Of a stretch of 64,000 nucleotides of DNA, positions 1-12,217 are shown one piece after another; the stretch's first letter is position 1, and each line of letters begins with the position of its first letter. The stretch comes from Mallotus nudiflorus (Eukaryota > Streptophyta > Magnoliopsida > Malpighiales > Euphorbiaceae). The translations under genes and the position numbers were made by a program. The notes below the pieces were generated by a model. The model was given only the letters and a program-made list of their open reading frames with translations. It did not search any database and was not told the origin of the DNA. The stretch spans positions 129,001-193,000 of the forward strand of contig CANTUR010000128.1 in NCBI GenBank assembly GCA_947683625.1. Direction: 5' to 3'.

Positions 1-84
1 TGTTTGTTTTTCTCATTTCAACATGTAGTGCAATTGATTTTTCTGCACTTTCTTCATAAGTAAATTGTGTTCAATTAATTTGCA

Positions 85-351
85 GGTTTTCTTTGCAACT
101 GTGTCCTGCCAGCCGAATTGAATGAAACCAAAATTCGCCAAGTTAGATCAGAAGATAGTCGGCAACAGGGAGAGAAGAAGAAACTGAGAAGCCGTTCAAG
201 TAGGTTATTATCTTCTTCTAATGCTATAGCATCCCCTTCACTGATGTCTTGCTCCTCAAGTTCTGGAAGTAGAAGCAGTACACAAAGATGTCATCTTCCT
301 CCATCTTTGGTTCATGATCCTTCTACCTCAACTTTGACCTTGAGGCTTTAG
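85..351 (+). CDS. Terminal exon of an unrecognised gene (partial)
   Basis: A pyrimidine-rich stretch ending TTTGCAG at 84 looks like a splice acceptor. The frame starting at 85 then stays open for 88 codons to TAG at 349-351. The product is hydrophilic: a Lys/Arg/Gln-rich part (ETKIRQVRSEDSRQQ) followed by a Ser-rich tail (SSSNAIASPSLMSCSSSSGSRSS) ending LTLRL. That would suit a disordered C-terminus. The first residues (GFLCNCVLPAELN) give no family I recognise. The other two frames stop within 13 codons of the acceptor, so this frame is the best guess, but a short terminal exon followed by UTR cannot be excluded. The rest of the gene lies to the left of the window. Confidence 0.4.
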   Translation, partial: GFLCNCVLPAELNETKIRQVRSEDSRQQGEKKKLRSRSSRLLSSSNAIASPSLMSCSSSSGSRSSTQRCHLPPSLVHDPSTSTLTLRL

Positions 352-1390
352 TGGGTGAAGGTTTTCCATATTTTTAGTGTTATAGGATTTGAAATGGGCA
401 AAGCTGCAAATTTCTTATCTGCCCTATCATGTTATCTGTTTTTTTTTTTTTTTTTGCTCCTTTATATTTTTTCATCTGGTTGCGTAAGCGGCTACTGGAA
501 GTTGAGCAGCTGTTGCACTTGCACCGCATCTACTACCTGTAAAGATCACTTTCTTAATGAGTGCAAGTCTTATTATGTAAATATTTGGTACATTTTAGTT
601 TACTGAATTCAACTAGAGCATTCTGCTTAGATTGCTGGCCTTTGAAGTTCGTATAGGTGCAGATGTAGGGGAAAAGATTTATCTACTATTAAAGTCAATT
701 CAATATGAATGATTAATTAAGTGAATGATTAAAGGCATGCTCTAGCCTGGATGTTGGTAGGGACGGACCCTTTATGGCTTTTATCATTATGGAATGAGGA
801 AGATGCTTTGCCCTATGTTAATCCTTTTAGATCTACTGCAGTAGCCAGCCCTAAGAAAACAGCATCGGACCAACGCCTTGTTTTTCTTCTTTGTTTAAAC
901 AAAATGTCCAGTAGTTGTTAATGGAAAGATCTCCACTTGGGAATGAATGATCGCTTGAAATTGTTGGGTAAAGTTGGAAAGAGTTGCAAATGCAAAATGC
1001 AATGAATCTTAAACTTAGGGATTACGGAGTTGGGATCATTTAGATCTTTGATTGGTCCAAGAAAACCAGGACCACACCTTGTATAAGTATAGCCAAATTT
1101 AACAATTCCATACTGGCTTCTGGTAATGACCAGGAGACTTGCTCCCTCATATGTTAGTGGACAAAGGAGAGGCCAACGCATGATGCTACAGCACTTCTTT
1201 CAATTTGACCCCAATTTGCTGTTATAGTGAATGAATATCCCATTTGGATCAAAGATGGCAGTTTGATCTCGGTGTATCAATTGTTAGTGATCTGCTCACT
1301 GACCCATCAGGAATTGCTGCCCCCCCCCTGATACAGCAGAGAAGAATGGGTTTGGGTTGAATACACGCTGCCTTGTCCCTTAGTTTTCCC
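352..1390 (+). other. 3' UTR and downstream flank of the first gene
   Basis: This stretch is less A+T-rich than what follows. It contains a T15 run (about 440-455) and a C9-10 run near 1320. No convincing coding frame was found. The minus-strand open frame at 918-1181 resembles no family I know. The composition change near 1390 probably marks the end of gene-associated sequence. Confidence 0.35.
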
Positions 1391-3194
1391 TTCTTTTTTT
1401 TTTTTTCTAAAATTGTATAAATAAGTGAAATAATATAATATTATTTATAATATACAATATAAAACAAATAAATACATGTATAAACTCTATTTGGTTAAAA
1501 TTATATATATTATTCATAAAATGTAGAGATTTATTTTATATGTATTAATAACTTAACAATTACTGACTCATAAATATTTTCCTTCATTAAAAAAATTTAT
1601 ATAGATTTAGTAAATATGATTAAGGGTGTAATCAAGCCGAACCAAACTTTGACTAATTCGAATTTGGTTCATTTATAATCGAGCTGAGTTTGCTATCCCA
1701 CTTGGTGTTCAAGAGTTGTTAGCAAGCTGAAATAAACTTAAAAAAAATTTTAAAATGTAAACTACAATTAAAATTATATATTAAAAATTAAAAATAAATT
1801 ATTTATTAAATAAATTACAATATATTTTTTAAAATATTTTGAAAAGCATAAATTTATATATTATATATCTAAAATTAAATTATTAAATAATAAAATTATA
1901 AACTGACTCTAGAGTTTCTATTTGAATTTATTTGTAATCTTCAAGAATTGAATTTTATATAATTTAAGCTCACTCATTTATTAAATAAATTTCATTATAT
2001 GAGTTTTTATTAAATTAAATGCAAACAGTTTAACTCATTTGTTAAAGGAGTGTCATTATATAAATTTTTATTCAATCAAATGCGAACAACTGAGCTTGTT
2101 TACACGTCTAAGTATGATGTTTTGGGCTCCTATTTTGATGCATAGTGGAATAGTCAAAGACAGAAAGCCAATTTAGGGGTAAAGTGCACTGTGGCGAAGG
2201 TCGGAACCTGTGATGCATTGGTGAACCCTTTCAAACTCTCGACCCAAATAGTAGGCTCAGAGGACTAAGATGTTATTAAAATTTTATATGAAAGTGTTTC
2301 ATAACAGAAAATTTCATATGTAATTTTTTCAAAATAATGTAAATGATGCCCTGTAACTGTAAGTATCAACTCATGCGCCGTAATTAGCTTCAAATGCCTT
2401 GAGAGGTGAACGAATTAATGATAAAATTGTAATTTGAAGGTTCAAAAAAGAAAGAGTCAAATTATAAAAACTACAAATTAATCATGTGAATTTTGTGTTT
2501 TTTCTTTGAAATTTCAATTTTAAAAACCGTGAATTTGAAGAAGGCAAATATTGTTCTCATCCAAAACCAAAACAACAGTTTATATCGCCGCACCACTCCC
2601 TTGACCATCATCATACGCATGCTTATATACACCCACCAGGAAAGGTTCATTCCCTCGTCGCTTCTGGTTCATTGTATTGTAGCTATGGTCTAAGCCTTGA
2701 CGTTCATGCATTATTCTAATGGGTCAAGCCCACTATTTTGTACACAGTATTTACTGTTAGCTTGTCCCTAAAACAAAAAACCACCCACCAACACCCGAGT
2801 TGCGTTTTTATTATATTAATGTAGATTTGTTGAAACAAAAATATTTACTTTCATTCCATTTACTGCTGTATCTTGGGACAAAATTAAAAAAAAAATACAA
2901 GTGTAATTTAAAAAAAAAAATTATATTTGTCGCATTAGGAGTATGATTGAGTTGAGTTGAATCGAAAACAGTCAAGCTCAAAATCAAATCGATTTTCAAA
3001 CTCAAAGTTTAAATTCGACTCAAACTCTTTTTTTAAACTCAAATTTATAATTTATACATTTAAACTTGACTCGACTTAATTAATTAAATAAAATTTTAAA
3101 TTTTTTAAAATATATAAATATTCAAATTCGCTTCGAATTCAAACTTGATAAACTATATTTATAATTATATTAAAATTGAAAGAAAAATGGTAAA
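1391..3194. other. A+T-rich intergenic DNA with degenerate repeats
   Basis: No gene was found. Two stretches, about 1621-2110 and 2935-3180, contain recurring degenerate motifs built around GAGTT/CGAACT-type words (AATCGAGCTGAG, GAGTTGAGTTGAATCG, AACTTGACTCGAC) mixed with A/T runs. This pattern is typical of old, heavily mutated plant interspersed repeats, but I cannot assign a class. The open frames at 2493-2693 and 2811-3005 are low-complexity chance frames. Confidence 0.4.
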
Positions 3195-3910
3195 CAAGGG
3201 CGGAACTAGGACATTAGTTAGGAGGGACAAACGTTTAAACTGTTAAATAATTGAAAAGTTTATTAGTAAAAAATTCTATCACTAGCTATAAAATAATATC
3301 ATAATATATCACAATTTAAAATTATAAATAATTTACTAAAGTACAAAAAATGTTTCATAAAAATATTGGTGTGTAAAAACATTTATTAAACTATTTAATA
3401 TTTTAATAATAACCATATAATAAGGATTAAATTTTATATATACAAAAAGAAAAAAAAGTCATTAAAGAAATAAAAAAGAAAAGGAGATGATTATTTTGGG
3501 TGATAAGATTTTGAAATGTATATCTTGTATGATGTATCATATGTGAAGCTTATTGAATTTGAAACAATTCATTTAGGAGGAAAATTGAAGAATTTTGATA
3601 ATATAGAAGACGAAAGAAAAAAAAAGGAAGTCTAAAAAACAAAAACATGAAAGAAGGAAAGAAATCAAAAGAGAAAAAGAAATAGATAATGAAGAATTCA
3701 AGTATCTTTTGAGGTAAATTTTTTTTTTTTAATTAAATTTGTTTTTAGTCTTAACGAAATAAAATTTATAGTTTTGTGAATCTTATATAAATTTAAAATG
3801 AAAGGGTTACTTCCAATTTGAAGAATTTTTTTTTTTAATTATATACACATATATACATATATTCTAGGGGCAACAATGGCCCCTTGGCTTCCTACTAAGT
3901 TCTACCCTTG
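3195..3910. mobile_element. Degraded hAT-like non-autonomous element
   Basis: The left end CAAGGGCGGAACTAGG (3195-3210) and the right end CTAAGTTCTACCCTTG (3895-3910) form an imperfect 16-bp terminal inverted repeat, 12 of 16 positions matching. They are flanked by ATGGTAAA (3187-3194) and ATGATAAA (3911-3918), an 8-bp duplication with one mismatch. hAT elements are known for 8-bp duplications and CAGGGGCGG-like ends, so this class fits. The 716-bp body is A+T-rich with no transposase frame, so it would have moved only with help from elsewhere. Confidence 0.5.
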
Positions 3911-6900
3911 ATGATAAATATATACAAACTCCATTAGATTTAATTAAACTCGCAAATCTATCAAATTATATATTTAAAAGTTTGAACTCAATTTAATAAC
4001 TTACTTGAATAGTTCGATCTCGAAATTAACTTTATAATAATTAAATCAATTTTAAATTTTTTTAAGTTAATTTTTAATAATTTACGAGTTGGTTTAATTT
4101 AATTACATTCATACATGAATCATTGTATGTTGAAAATATAATAATAGGCAACTCTCCTTAATGCTTTTATAAATAAAGTCTCATATATTGGACGCCCTTC
4201 AACCCCCAACCCCTACAACACCACCAAAGATTTAACATAGTTTACAAATATAGTAAATTTTGTCATCATTTGATGTAAATTTCAATTCGTAATCATAATC
4301 CCATACGGTTATGTATAGGCATCTTATGCTTTAATGCATAATCATCCACAAATTAACTAATTTACATGTGCCCTTCAACATTCAAGGGCATCAAATGGTT
4401 ATTATATATATATATAATATGATTAAGCAAAATAATTAGTAGTTTAATTAATTAATTAGTCTCTTGAAGACAATAATGAAGCGTGGTTACAAGTAGGTTA
4501 AAAAAAAAGTCCTGTATGTCGGCTGTAACTAATCCAAAACCCACCTTTTAGCGCACACGAAAAGTTATGGATCGTGAGATTATTGAAAGCACAGCCAGTT
4601 ACAGTTTGACACAAGGAAATGCTTACTCATTCAAAGTCTCTGGCCGCAAAGACAAATCCAACAACAGAAGATTAAAAATATATATATATAATAGTGCATT
4701 AGACAACTTATCATGTGATTAAATGGTAATTAACCTGTGATTAATGATGCATACCCTTTTCCTCTTTTTTTCATCACTTTTTGACTAATCTTATCCTTGA
4801 TTTTTACTGTTTCTTTTCTTTTCTAAATTTTGTTTTCAAAATGAAAAAATTTAAAGTTCAAAATTTTCGTATAGATTCAATAGGATTTTTTATAAAAAAA
4901 AATAAATAGTTAAATGATATAATAGGAGCAATTATTTTATTTAATTATTCTCAAAAAAATATTTTTTAATTGGTATATTACATTTGTAATCTCGTATATT
5001 TAAATAATTTGTCAATTTAACAACTTAATTTATTATTTTGTTGTTTCAACATGCCCAAAATGCACTAATATAATGATATATTGCATTATATATTTATTAT
5101 TTTTTATTAATTTGATATTTCTACTTATAACTTTTGATTAATTAAACCCTTAAAATATGATACATACTAATTTATTATTTAATATCATGTGTGTTGATAA
5201 AAGTTTTAAAATTATATTTTAGGTGAATTTATATATTAAAATGACAAAACTATAAGTAGATATATTAAACTGACAAAAAATAACTAGTACAAAAAACCGA
5301 TAATATATTATACCTTTTTAATTTATGTAAAATTCGAACTCTATATTTTAAAATTTCCTTAAAAATGATCTTTAAACACTTGTAAAGTAGTAGTCATTAA
5401 ACGGTTAATGTGGAACTACCAAACTAGCTAGCTTCAAATGCCATTTTGGTAGTCAATAGTCCCTGAGCTGAATGGTCTATCATTTAGGTGCAGAAATTGA
5501 TATTAAGATTGAAGCTGTGGATTTGAAATTCCACTCCCTCCAATCTCCCAAAAATATAATTGTTAAAAAAAAAAATGTCATTTTGGTAGGTTTGCTCAAT
5601 AACTTTGTGAAGCATAGCAGTTGTTGCAACTAACTTGCAAATCAATGCTGGCAATGGTAGCTCACTCAATTAGCTACGCCAACATCAATACTCCCGCATC
5701 AATTCTTATTTTGCGATTTTTGAACTCAATTTTTTTTTCAAACTTTACATTTCTTTTCTCCTCTCATTCTCTTTCATATTTATTTTTTACATATGATAAT
5801 TTTAATATTCATTAGTTATAAAAACTCTAATTATTCTAAAATTTAAGTCTAATAGACTCTTAAAAAAAGTTATACTCTCTTAATATCTATTTTTTCAATA
5901 TAAAATTTTATTTAAAAAAATCTAAACTCCCTATTAATAGGACTAACTATTGATTATGTTTATTTAATTTTACTAAAAATTAATTAAACAATTTAGCCAA
6001 AGATCATGATTGAAATTTTTTTTATTTATTAAAGCTTGAATGGTAAACCGAATATAGTGTTGAATGCGTGTAAGAAAAGATATGGTTGCCAGTTGCCGGT
6101 TAACACTAGCCACAATTTTGCGCATCAATCAAGCAAGCTAAGTTCTAGCAACATTTTGCTACAAGTAAAATAGCATTAAATAAATATATAATGTATGTGT
6201 TTCGAGATATGGTTGATTAATAGTTGCTTTGTTTGCTTGGTTTTATTTGCCGTTTAAAGTGCTGCTGCTTGCCTAGCCATGTGCATCAGTCTATGACTAT
6301 GCAGTCATTTACTTTGTAATCTCTTATACGGAATATTTTTAAATTATAGTTGACGATTATACGGTGGTATTTAATTAATTATTAAAATATTTTTATTATT
6401 TGTTTAAATTAAAATATAATAAATTTTAAATATTGATAAATTAAAAATGATAATAATAAAATAAAAATTGCTAAGAATCTTTTATATTCACGAGGGAAAC
6501 CGGTCTGTACGAAGGTAACAAACTGTAGCAGAGGAAGAAGACAGAGTCATATGGTCAAATGTTGAGTCAAAAAAATATATAATATTTCTGATTTTGGTAC
6601 CCATCTCCGGTGCCATTATGAGCGTAACCTTTCCAACCGATTACTTGAAATTAATTTAAAAAAAAAATTAAAATCAACTTAATTATTATTGAGTTAAATT
6701 TAAATTTTTAAATATATAACTCAATAGATTCATAAATCTACTTAAATTTATATATATTTATTATTTTTTATTTTAATATAATTATAAATATATTTTATTT
6801 AATCAAAAGCGATTAGAGTTTAAATATTTTAAATATAAACTTTTAAAAATTTTATTTATTTAATTAATTAAGTCGAAATCAAGATCGAGTGTAGAGTTAT

Positions 6901-7566
6901 GTCGACTCCGCTCGAATACTCCTGACATTCAGGTGCAACAAATGTTATGTGTGATCTCTTCTTGATTCATCATTGGACGATATTCTTCTAATATAATAGT
7001 TTTCTTTCCTCTTTTGTGTGATCCGATGCTTGATTATTAGTCAGCAAAATCGACGGTTAATTTTTATTTTACATGTTCCAAGAAAACACACATAAAAGAA
7101 AAAGACCCACCCCCACATGCACTTTGTCGTCTACTTCTTGGTATCAAGAAATTGCAAATTTTACCACCAACAACAACCACTATTCCAATCATCATCAAAC
7201 AAACTCATCCAATACTAAAAAAAACTATAAATATAATTGAAGAAAAGAATAGTTTGAATTTTGATTAATTCAACAATATTGATCACACCAAGCACTTAAA
7301 AATGTAACAATTTAATTTTTTTCAACTAATTAATAGTTGATTACATCAAGCAATTGCCAATAATAATGTTAAATCTATTAATCTATCTATCAATACTTGT
7401 CAATATTATGAAATATCTACCTAGCTATGTTCATCAACAAATGGGTTAGTCACAAATCACCAAAAAAAAAAAAAAAAAAGGAAGAAATTAAACTTAATTA
7501 GCAGGTAATTAATATTAATTACCAAAAAATTCAGTAATACCATATTCATCCACACAATTCTTGATT
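3911..7566. other. A+T-rich intergenic DNA
   Basis: Mostly A/T runs with dispersed degenerate repeat words (about 3920-4110 and 6640-6920) like those at 1621-2110. No gene, RNA gene or clear element ends were seen. The lower part, about 7100-7566, presumably carries the 3' UTR of the minus-strand DUF868 gene. No clear AATAAA signal was recognised there. Confidence 0.4.
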
Positions 7567-8724
7567 TCATTTGCTCCAGGCGTACACCAGCAGAGAGAAG
7601 CCATTAGGGGCACTGAGCTCGTTCTCCTCAGTGCTCGCCCACTCCCATATAGACGACGAGCCACCGGCAGAAGACGCCGACGACATCGAAATTGAAGATG
7701 AAGATGAACTTCTTGTTGTCCTCATTAAGCTCCTTCTCATCTTTCTCCATTCAATTCCACTCATCCCGAAACTGTTGCAAGAATTTTGTTGCCATGGAAC
7801 TACGGCACCGTTTCTCTCGTCCTGCCCACCACCACCACACGCTTCCATTTCTTCTTCTTGTTCGTCTTCTATATCTACACTCTCAAACCTGAACATGAAC
7901 ACTGCATGGCCATTGTTTACATCTTGAAATAACCAATTATAGACATCCCAAAAAACCTGTATAGAAACGCCATCTACTTCAATCTTCTCATTTCCTCTAA
8001 ATTTCCACTTCAATTGCTTTATCTGCAAAACCCTTTTGTTATCGACGCTAAAGCACAGTCTTGCATCGTTATTCACTGTGCAATCTATAGAGATATCTCT
8101 ATTTTTGCCTCCGAATCTTGCCTTTGTAGTGTACACCTTGTTTCCATAAATATGTTCTCTTCTCAAAACAAGAACTTGGTTTCTTTCATGCTTTCTTGCT
8201 CTAGTCTTCGCAAAAGCTTGCTTGGTCAAATCGCCGACAAGAAGGACGATTTCTCGTTCAACAACAACGGCGATGTAGAATCCAGATTGTGGTTCAGGCC
8301 GGGATCCGAATTTTGCCTTAGAAAGATCCCAGAAGATTTGGATTCTTGGTGGAGTAGAAGAACTATGATGATTGAGGATTTGTAGTTTCTTGGATCCATG
8401 CTTCTTCCAGAAAATGAAAGGTTTGATATGTAGATGAAAAGATAGGGTAGAGACAGAAGATGGGTTCGAGAAAAAAATTGGAGAAGAAGATGCGGTGCCG
8501 TCACCGGCGTGGAGATGAAGATGAAGAGAATGGCCAAAAAAAGTACGGGACCAAGTAAGAGAAAATAGGCCCAGTTCCGTTTGGTATAGGCAGGTGGTAA
8601 GATTAGAGTTGCCGGCAGTTGTTGGCGGCGGCGGCGGAGGTGAAGGCGGAGGGTGGTGGTTGCTAGGGGCAGTGGCGGTGGAGGGGCGGAAGCAAGAGGG
8701 AAAAGGGGAGGAGTGAGGGGACAT
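7567..8724 (-). CDS. DUF868 family protein (intronless)
   Basis: An uninterrupted 385-codon gene running from ATG (8724) to TGA (7567). The product matches the plant-specific DUF868 family, which has no established biochemical function. After a Ser/Pro-rich N-terminus (residues 1 to about 42) come the family's opening motif (TTCLYQTELGLFSLTWS), a central block (FWDLSKAKFGSRPEPQSGFY, then KQAFAKTRARKHERNQVLV), the conserved core (VLQIKQLKWKFRGNEKIEVDG, about 240-260, then VFWDVYNWLF) and the terminal signature SSSIWEWAS...GFSLLVYAW, preceded by a Ser-rich run. There is no signal peptide or membrane segment. Length and the single exon suit the family. A TATA tract lies 90 bp upstream of the ATG. 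It appears intact and functional. The plus-strand frames over it are shadows. Confidence 0.93.
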   Translation of the reverse strand: MSPHSSPFPSCFRPSTATAPSNHHPPPSPPPPPPTTAGNSNLTTCLYQTELGLFSLTWSRTFFGHSLHLHLHAGDGTASSSPIFFSNPSSVSTLSFHLHIKPFIFWKKHGSKKLQILNHHSSSTPPRIQIFWDLSKAKFGSRPEPQSGFYIAVVVEREIVLLVGDLTKQAFAKTRARKHERNQVLVLRREHIYGNKVYTTKARFGGKNRDISIDCTVNNDARLCFSVDNKRVLQIKQLKWKFRGNEKIEVDGVSIQVFWDVYNWLFQDVNNGHAVFMFRFESVDIEDEQEEEMEACGGGGQDERNGAVVPWQQNSCNSFGMSGIEWRKMRRSLMRTTRSSSSSSISMSSASSAGGSSSIWEWASTEENELSAPNGFSLLVYAWSK

Positions 8725-8814
8725 TTTTTATTTTTATTTTTGGTTTAGGTAAATTTTAGGGTGTGGTTTGGTTTTAGAGCGTGTGAGGTTTTGAAGGGTT
8801 TTGAGAGGATTACA

Positions 8815-8829
8815 TATATATATATATAT
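8815..8829 (-). promoter_or_regulatory. TATA tract of the DUF868 gene
   Basis: A (TA)n run about 90 bp upstream of the DUF868 ATG, read on the minus strand. It would place transcription start near 8780 and leave a 5' UTR of about 60 nt. It is also a simple repeat, so its length may vary between individuals. Confidence 0.55.
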
Positions 8830-10914
8830 GAATGGAGGGTGTGATGATTGCTATGGTTATGGTTAAATATGAAAGCAGAAGACTTGAAAATTTAGACCAA
8901 AAAAAAGAAAAATTGAAAATAAATGAATGTTATGAAAGAAGCAAAATAATATTAAGAGAAGACTTGTACTTTCAAAGGAGGAGGAATGGCCTTATACTTT
9001 CCTATGTTTTCTCTTTATTATTTTATTAACATTTCTATGTACCTCCAATTCCTTTTTTTCTTCTCTTTATAACAGCTATAATCATCTCATACATATGGAA
9101 ATTATCAAAGGTGGAAAATTATCTTAGACTCAAATTTTGAACCTTTCTTTTGATAATGTTAATTTTTTCAATTTTTTTCACACATGATGTTTTGGGCTTT
9201 CAAATTAAACTCATGTGGACATCCAGTTTGAAAAGAATAGAGTTCAAAACTTCTCATATTCTCTATTGTGATATTGAGAATTAACCATTTATACTACCTT
9301 AAAATTTAATTCTAATAAATTTTATAAGAGAACAAATATTCTTCAACATTTATTTTCCATACATGAAATTTAATTCAAAGAAATTTAAACTTTTTACCCT
9401 TTAAATCATAACTATCAGTAAATTTTTATTTTATTGTGTATAAAATGAACATAATTTTGATACTTGCTATCAATTATATGATAATTTTTTTGTTATAGCT
9501 TCATTAAATTGTAAAATAATAAAAATGTAGCAATATTAGTACAATATGAACAAAGAATTTAAATTCAAATTTGTCTTATTTGCGCTGATCAATTAAATAT
9601 TATACATGGTAGTAAAAAAAAATACTTAATTGAAATCATTAGAAGATCATGAATTATTAATAATAAGAACGTTCTCATTTCCCCCTCTTAAGAAATATTG
9701 AAACATCCAATTAAGTCTATCTTATTGATATTGTAACTTACAAGACATTTGCAAATTGCGATTACTCCATGGTACTTAATTAGGTCCATTGCGTATTCTA
9801 GTTATCTTATTATAACTTATTTCCAATCCATTTGAGTATAGGTTAGAATGTGACATGCCATACTATCTATTATGCATTTTCTTTAATTTTATTTCATCGG
9901 ATCTCCTTACGTATCCGTAAGAATTTTAATCGTTAGGTTAAAGCGATAAGGAATTTTCTTTACTAGTACGAAAAAATAATACATTTTGATCGCTGACAAG
10001 ACTCAAACACAAACAGTTAAAATTAATTGCAAAGAGTCTTATAAGACACTGATAATCTTATTGAGAGAAATGAGAGAGGCCATATCTATGCCATAAATGA
10101 AGCGTAGACCTAATTATCGAAACAGCCAAAAAAATGGATAGAGACAATGAGGAAGCTTAGTTGTTGTTGGTTTGGGTTGTAATAATAACCAAGAAACAAT
10201 GTTTCCCATCTGTCATGGAGTGTGTCCTCCACGTTATGCTTTTACTATATCAACCCTCAATTTTCTCAATTTCCTTCCGATCCAATATATATATATATAT
10301 ATATATTTTGAAAAAACAATGAAAATAATGGTAGAATTAACAACTACTAAAATAAAATCTCACTTAAATTATAAATTTTTCATTCTTATGTTGATAGTAA
10401 TTTACAATGTAGTGATTCATACACTTCATTAAATAATTTTGTTTAGTTATAAATTGATTTTCTTATCTTGAATCGAGTTTCATTGCAATAATACCAATAA
10501 AGATTTTAAAATAAAATTATGTGTAAACTCCATCATGGGAAATTGCAAAAATCTATTAAAGGCAATTACAACATTAAAAAATATTTAAACATTTTAATAA
10601 AAAAAATAAACAAATTAAAAATTTGTATCTATTCAATGTAAAAAAGAAAATAAAGCAAATAAATAAAAATAAAAAGAACCATCACTGATTGAAAAATGAT
10701 CAACGGTAACCAAAATTAAAATTTTGAAGAAAAATTAAGAATTAAGAGGAAGGGAGAAAAAAAGAGGTGGATGGAGTTTATCCTCAAATTATATATATTA
10801 AAATAAAATTTTGTTGTATTACTATGTATAAACTATTTTTATTTGTAAAATGACATGTTATCATCTCATTTATAATTGGTTTATATCTGCATATCAATTG
10901 AAAGTAAATCATTC
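8830..10914. other. DUF868 upstream region and A+T-rich spacer
   Basis: No gene was found. It holds distal promoter sequence of the minus-strand gene, then A+T-rich spacer. There is an (AT)11 microsatellite at 10285-10306 and a small inverted repeat (CTTACGTATCCGTAAG) near 9906-9921. The open frames at 8832 and 10172 are low-complexity. Confidence 0.4.
10285..10306. repeat. (AT)11 microsatellite
   Basis: Perfect dinucleotide run read directly from the sequence. Confidence 0.9.
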
Positions 10915-12212
10915 TGAAAGGCCTTAGGGGTGAATAGGGCTAATTAAGTTTAATGAGAAGTTTAAGAAAGATTAAGAAATGAAAAAAAAATCAAGCTAAA
11001 AGAAAAGAAAAGATCGACACAAGAATTTAAAGAATTCAGTTTTTCAATGAACTTACATCTTTGTTTAACTTATTTTTAAGTTAGAATTTTGCAAATTCGC
11101 TCTCAATTTATTACTCTAGATTACTTTACAACCTTTGAGTTTTTAAGACTCAAATCAAACTTTTTACAACTTGAGCTTTTCAAAGCTTAACTCTAATCAA
11201 TTTCTCAAAATTTCAAGTATTTTATGGATCATCTTTAAACCAATTCCTCAGAAAGGATCCTCACGGCTTTCTTCCTAACCCCAAAAAGAGTAGAAGATAA
11301 GAATTTTTAACTCTAATCACACATCCCAAACCCTCAAAAGTTTTCAACAATTCACACTTAATTGGTTACATACAAATAAGAAAAAAAAAATGAATGTTTG
11401 AAAATTGACTAGATTTTTAAGAAATTAATTGCTTTACTAAACTCTCTAACTTAAATAATGAAGTTCCAGAGCTTCTTTTTATACTTAAAGAGTGAAATAT
11501 GGTTGTTGGAGCGCATTTAATTTGTTTGCAAGCTTCTGATTTTTCATTAAATACTAATTTAACTTTTGTAAGAAAATGTATCTTCACAATCATGAGGAAG
11601 CATATCACGATTGTAAAGAATGACAAAGTTAGTTGTTGCCTTTGATTGTTGACCATAAAGGATTGACATGTCATTTGTAAGTATGATCACGATTATGATT
11701 AGTGTGCTCACAATCATGCCAAGGATTGTGAGGAACACTGTAAGCTTGTCTTCTTTTGAGGTGTTGATGATAATGAGCCAACAATACATAATCAAGATCG
11801 TGGGGTTGCACGTGAGGAGTATCAGAAGTTTGAACTCATAGAAGTCTTTATGATCATGAGTGGACTATGTGTCCTCATAATTGTAACTATGATCGTGAGG
11901 AGCATTGTAACTTGATGCTTAAGAGAGCTTGAATGATCATAAGTAGGCATGACATGGTCACGATCATAGGACCAATTTTGAGGACCACTATGGTATTTTA
12001 AAAGGGCCCCTTGACTCATGGTTGTAAGGCATTTAATCATGAATGTGGAGTAGCTTGTGAGGAGTGCTGAGAGCTTGAAAATTTTGGATTTCTTAATTTT
12101 AAATAATCTCTACTATAAACTTAACTTATATACACATGAATTAGTGAATTAAACTTGATATGTTAATATCAAAATACAAATAATTACATGTTGATTATGC
12201 AAATCATCAACA
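10915..12212 (-). mobile_element. Solo LTR of a long-LTR retrotransposon
   Basis: On the minus strand it begins TGTTGATG at 12212 and ends CCTTTCA at 10915. It is flanked by the perfect 5-bp duplication CATTC (10910-10914 and 12213-12217). It is clearly related to the solo LTR at 57113-58438: both share the terminal TATTCACCCCT...CTTTCA block, an internal GTGATTAGA...GGAATTGGTTTAA block and the TGTTGA start. The C-rich end followed by CTTTCA recalls long LTRs of the SIRE/Maximus copia lineage, but no coding sequence is present to prove it. A solo LTR is what remains after recombination between the two LTRs of a full element. Short open frames inside it are chance. Confidence 0.8.
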
Positions 12213-12217
12213 CATTC

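Noticed and set aside
7571..8385. Plus-strand and alternate minus frames over the DUF868 gene
   Set aside because: All overlap the recognised minus-strand DUF868 frame and have no family features.
11417..12040. Three minus-strand open frames
   Set aside because: They lie inside the solo LTR 10915-12212 and resemble no protein.
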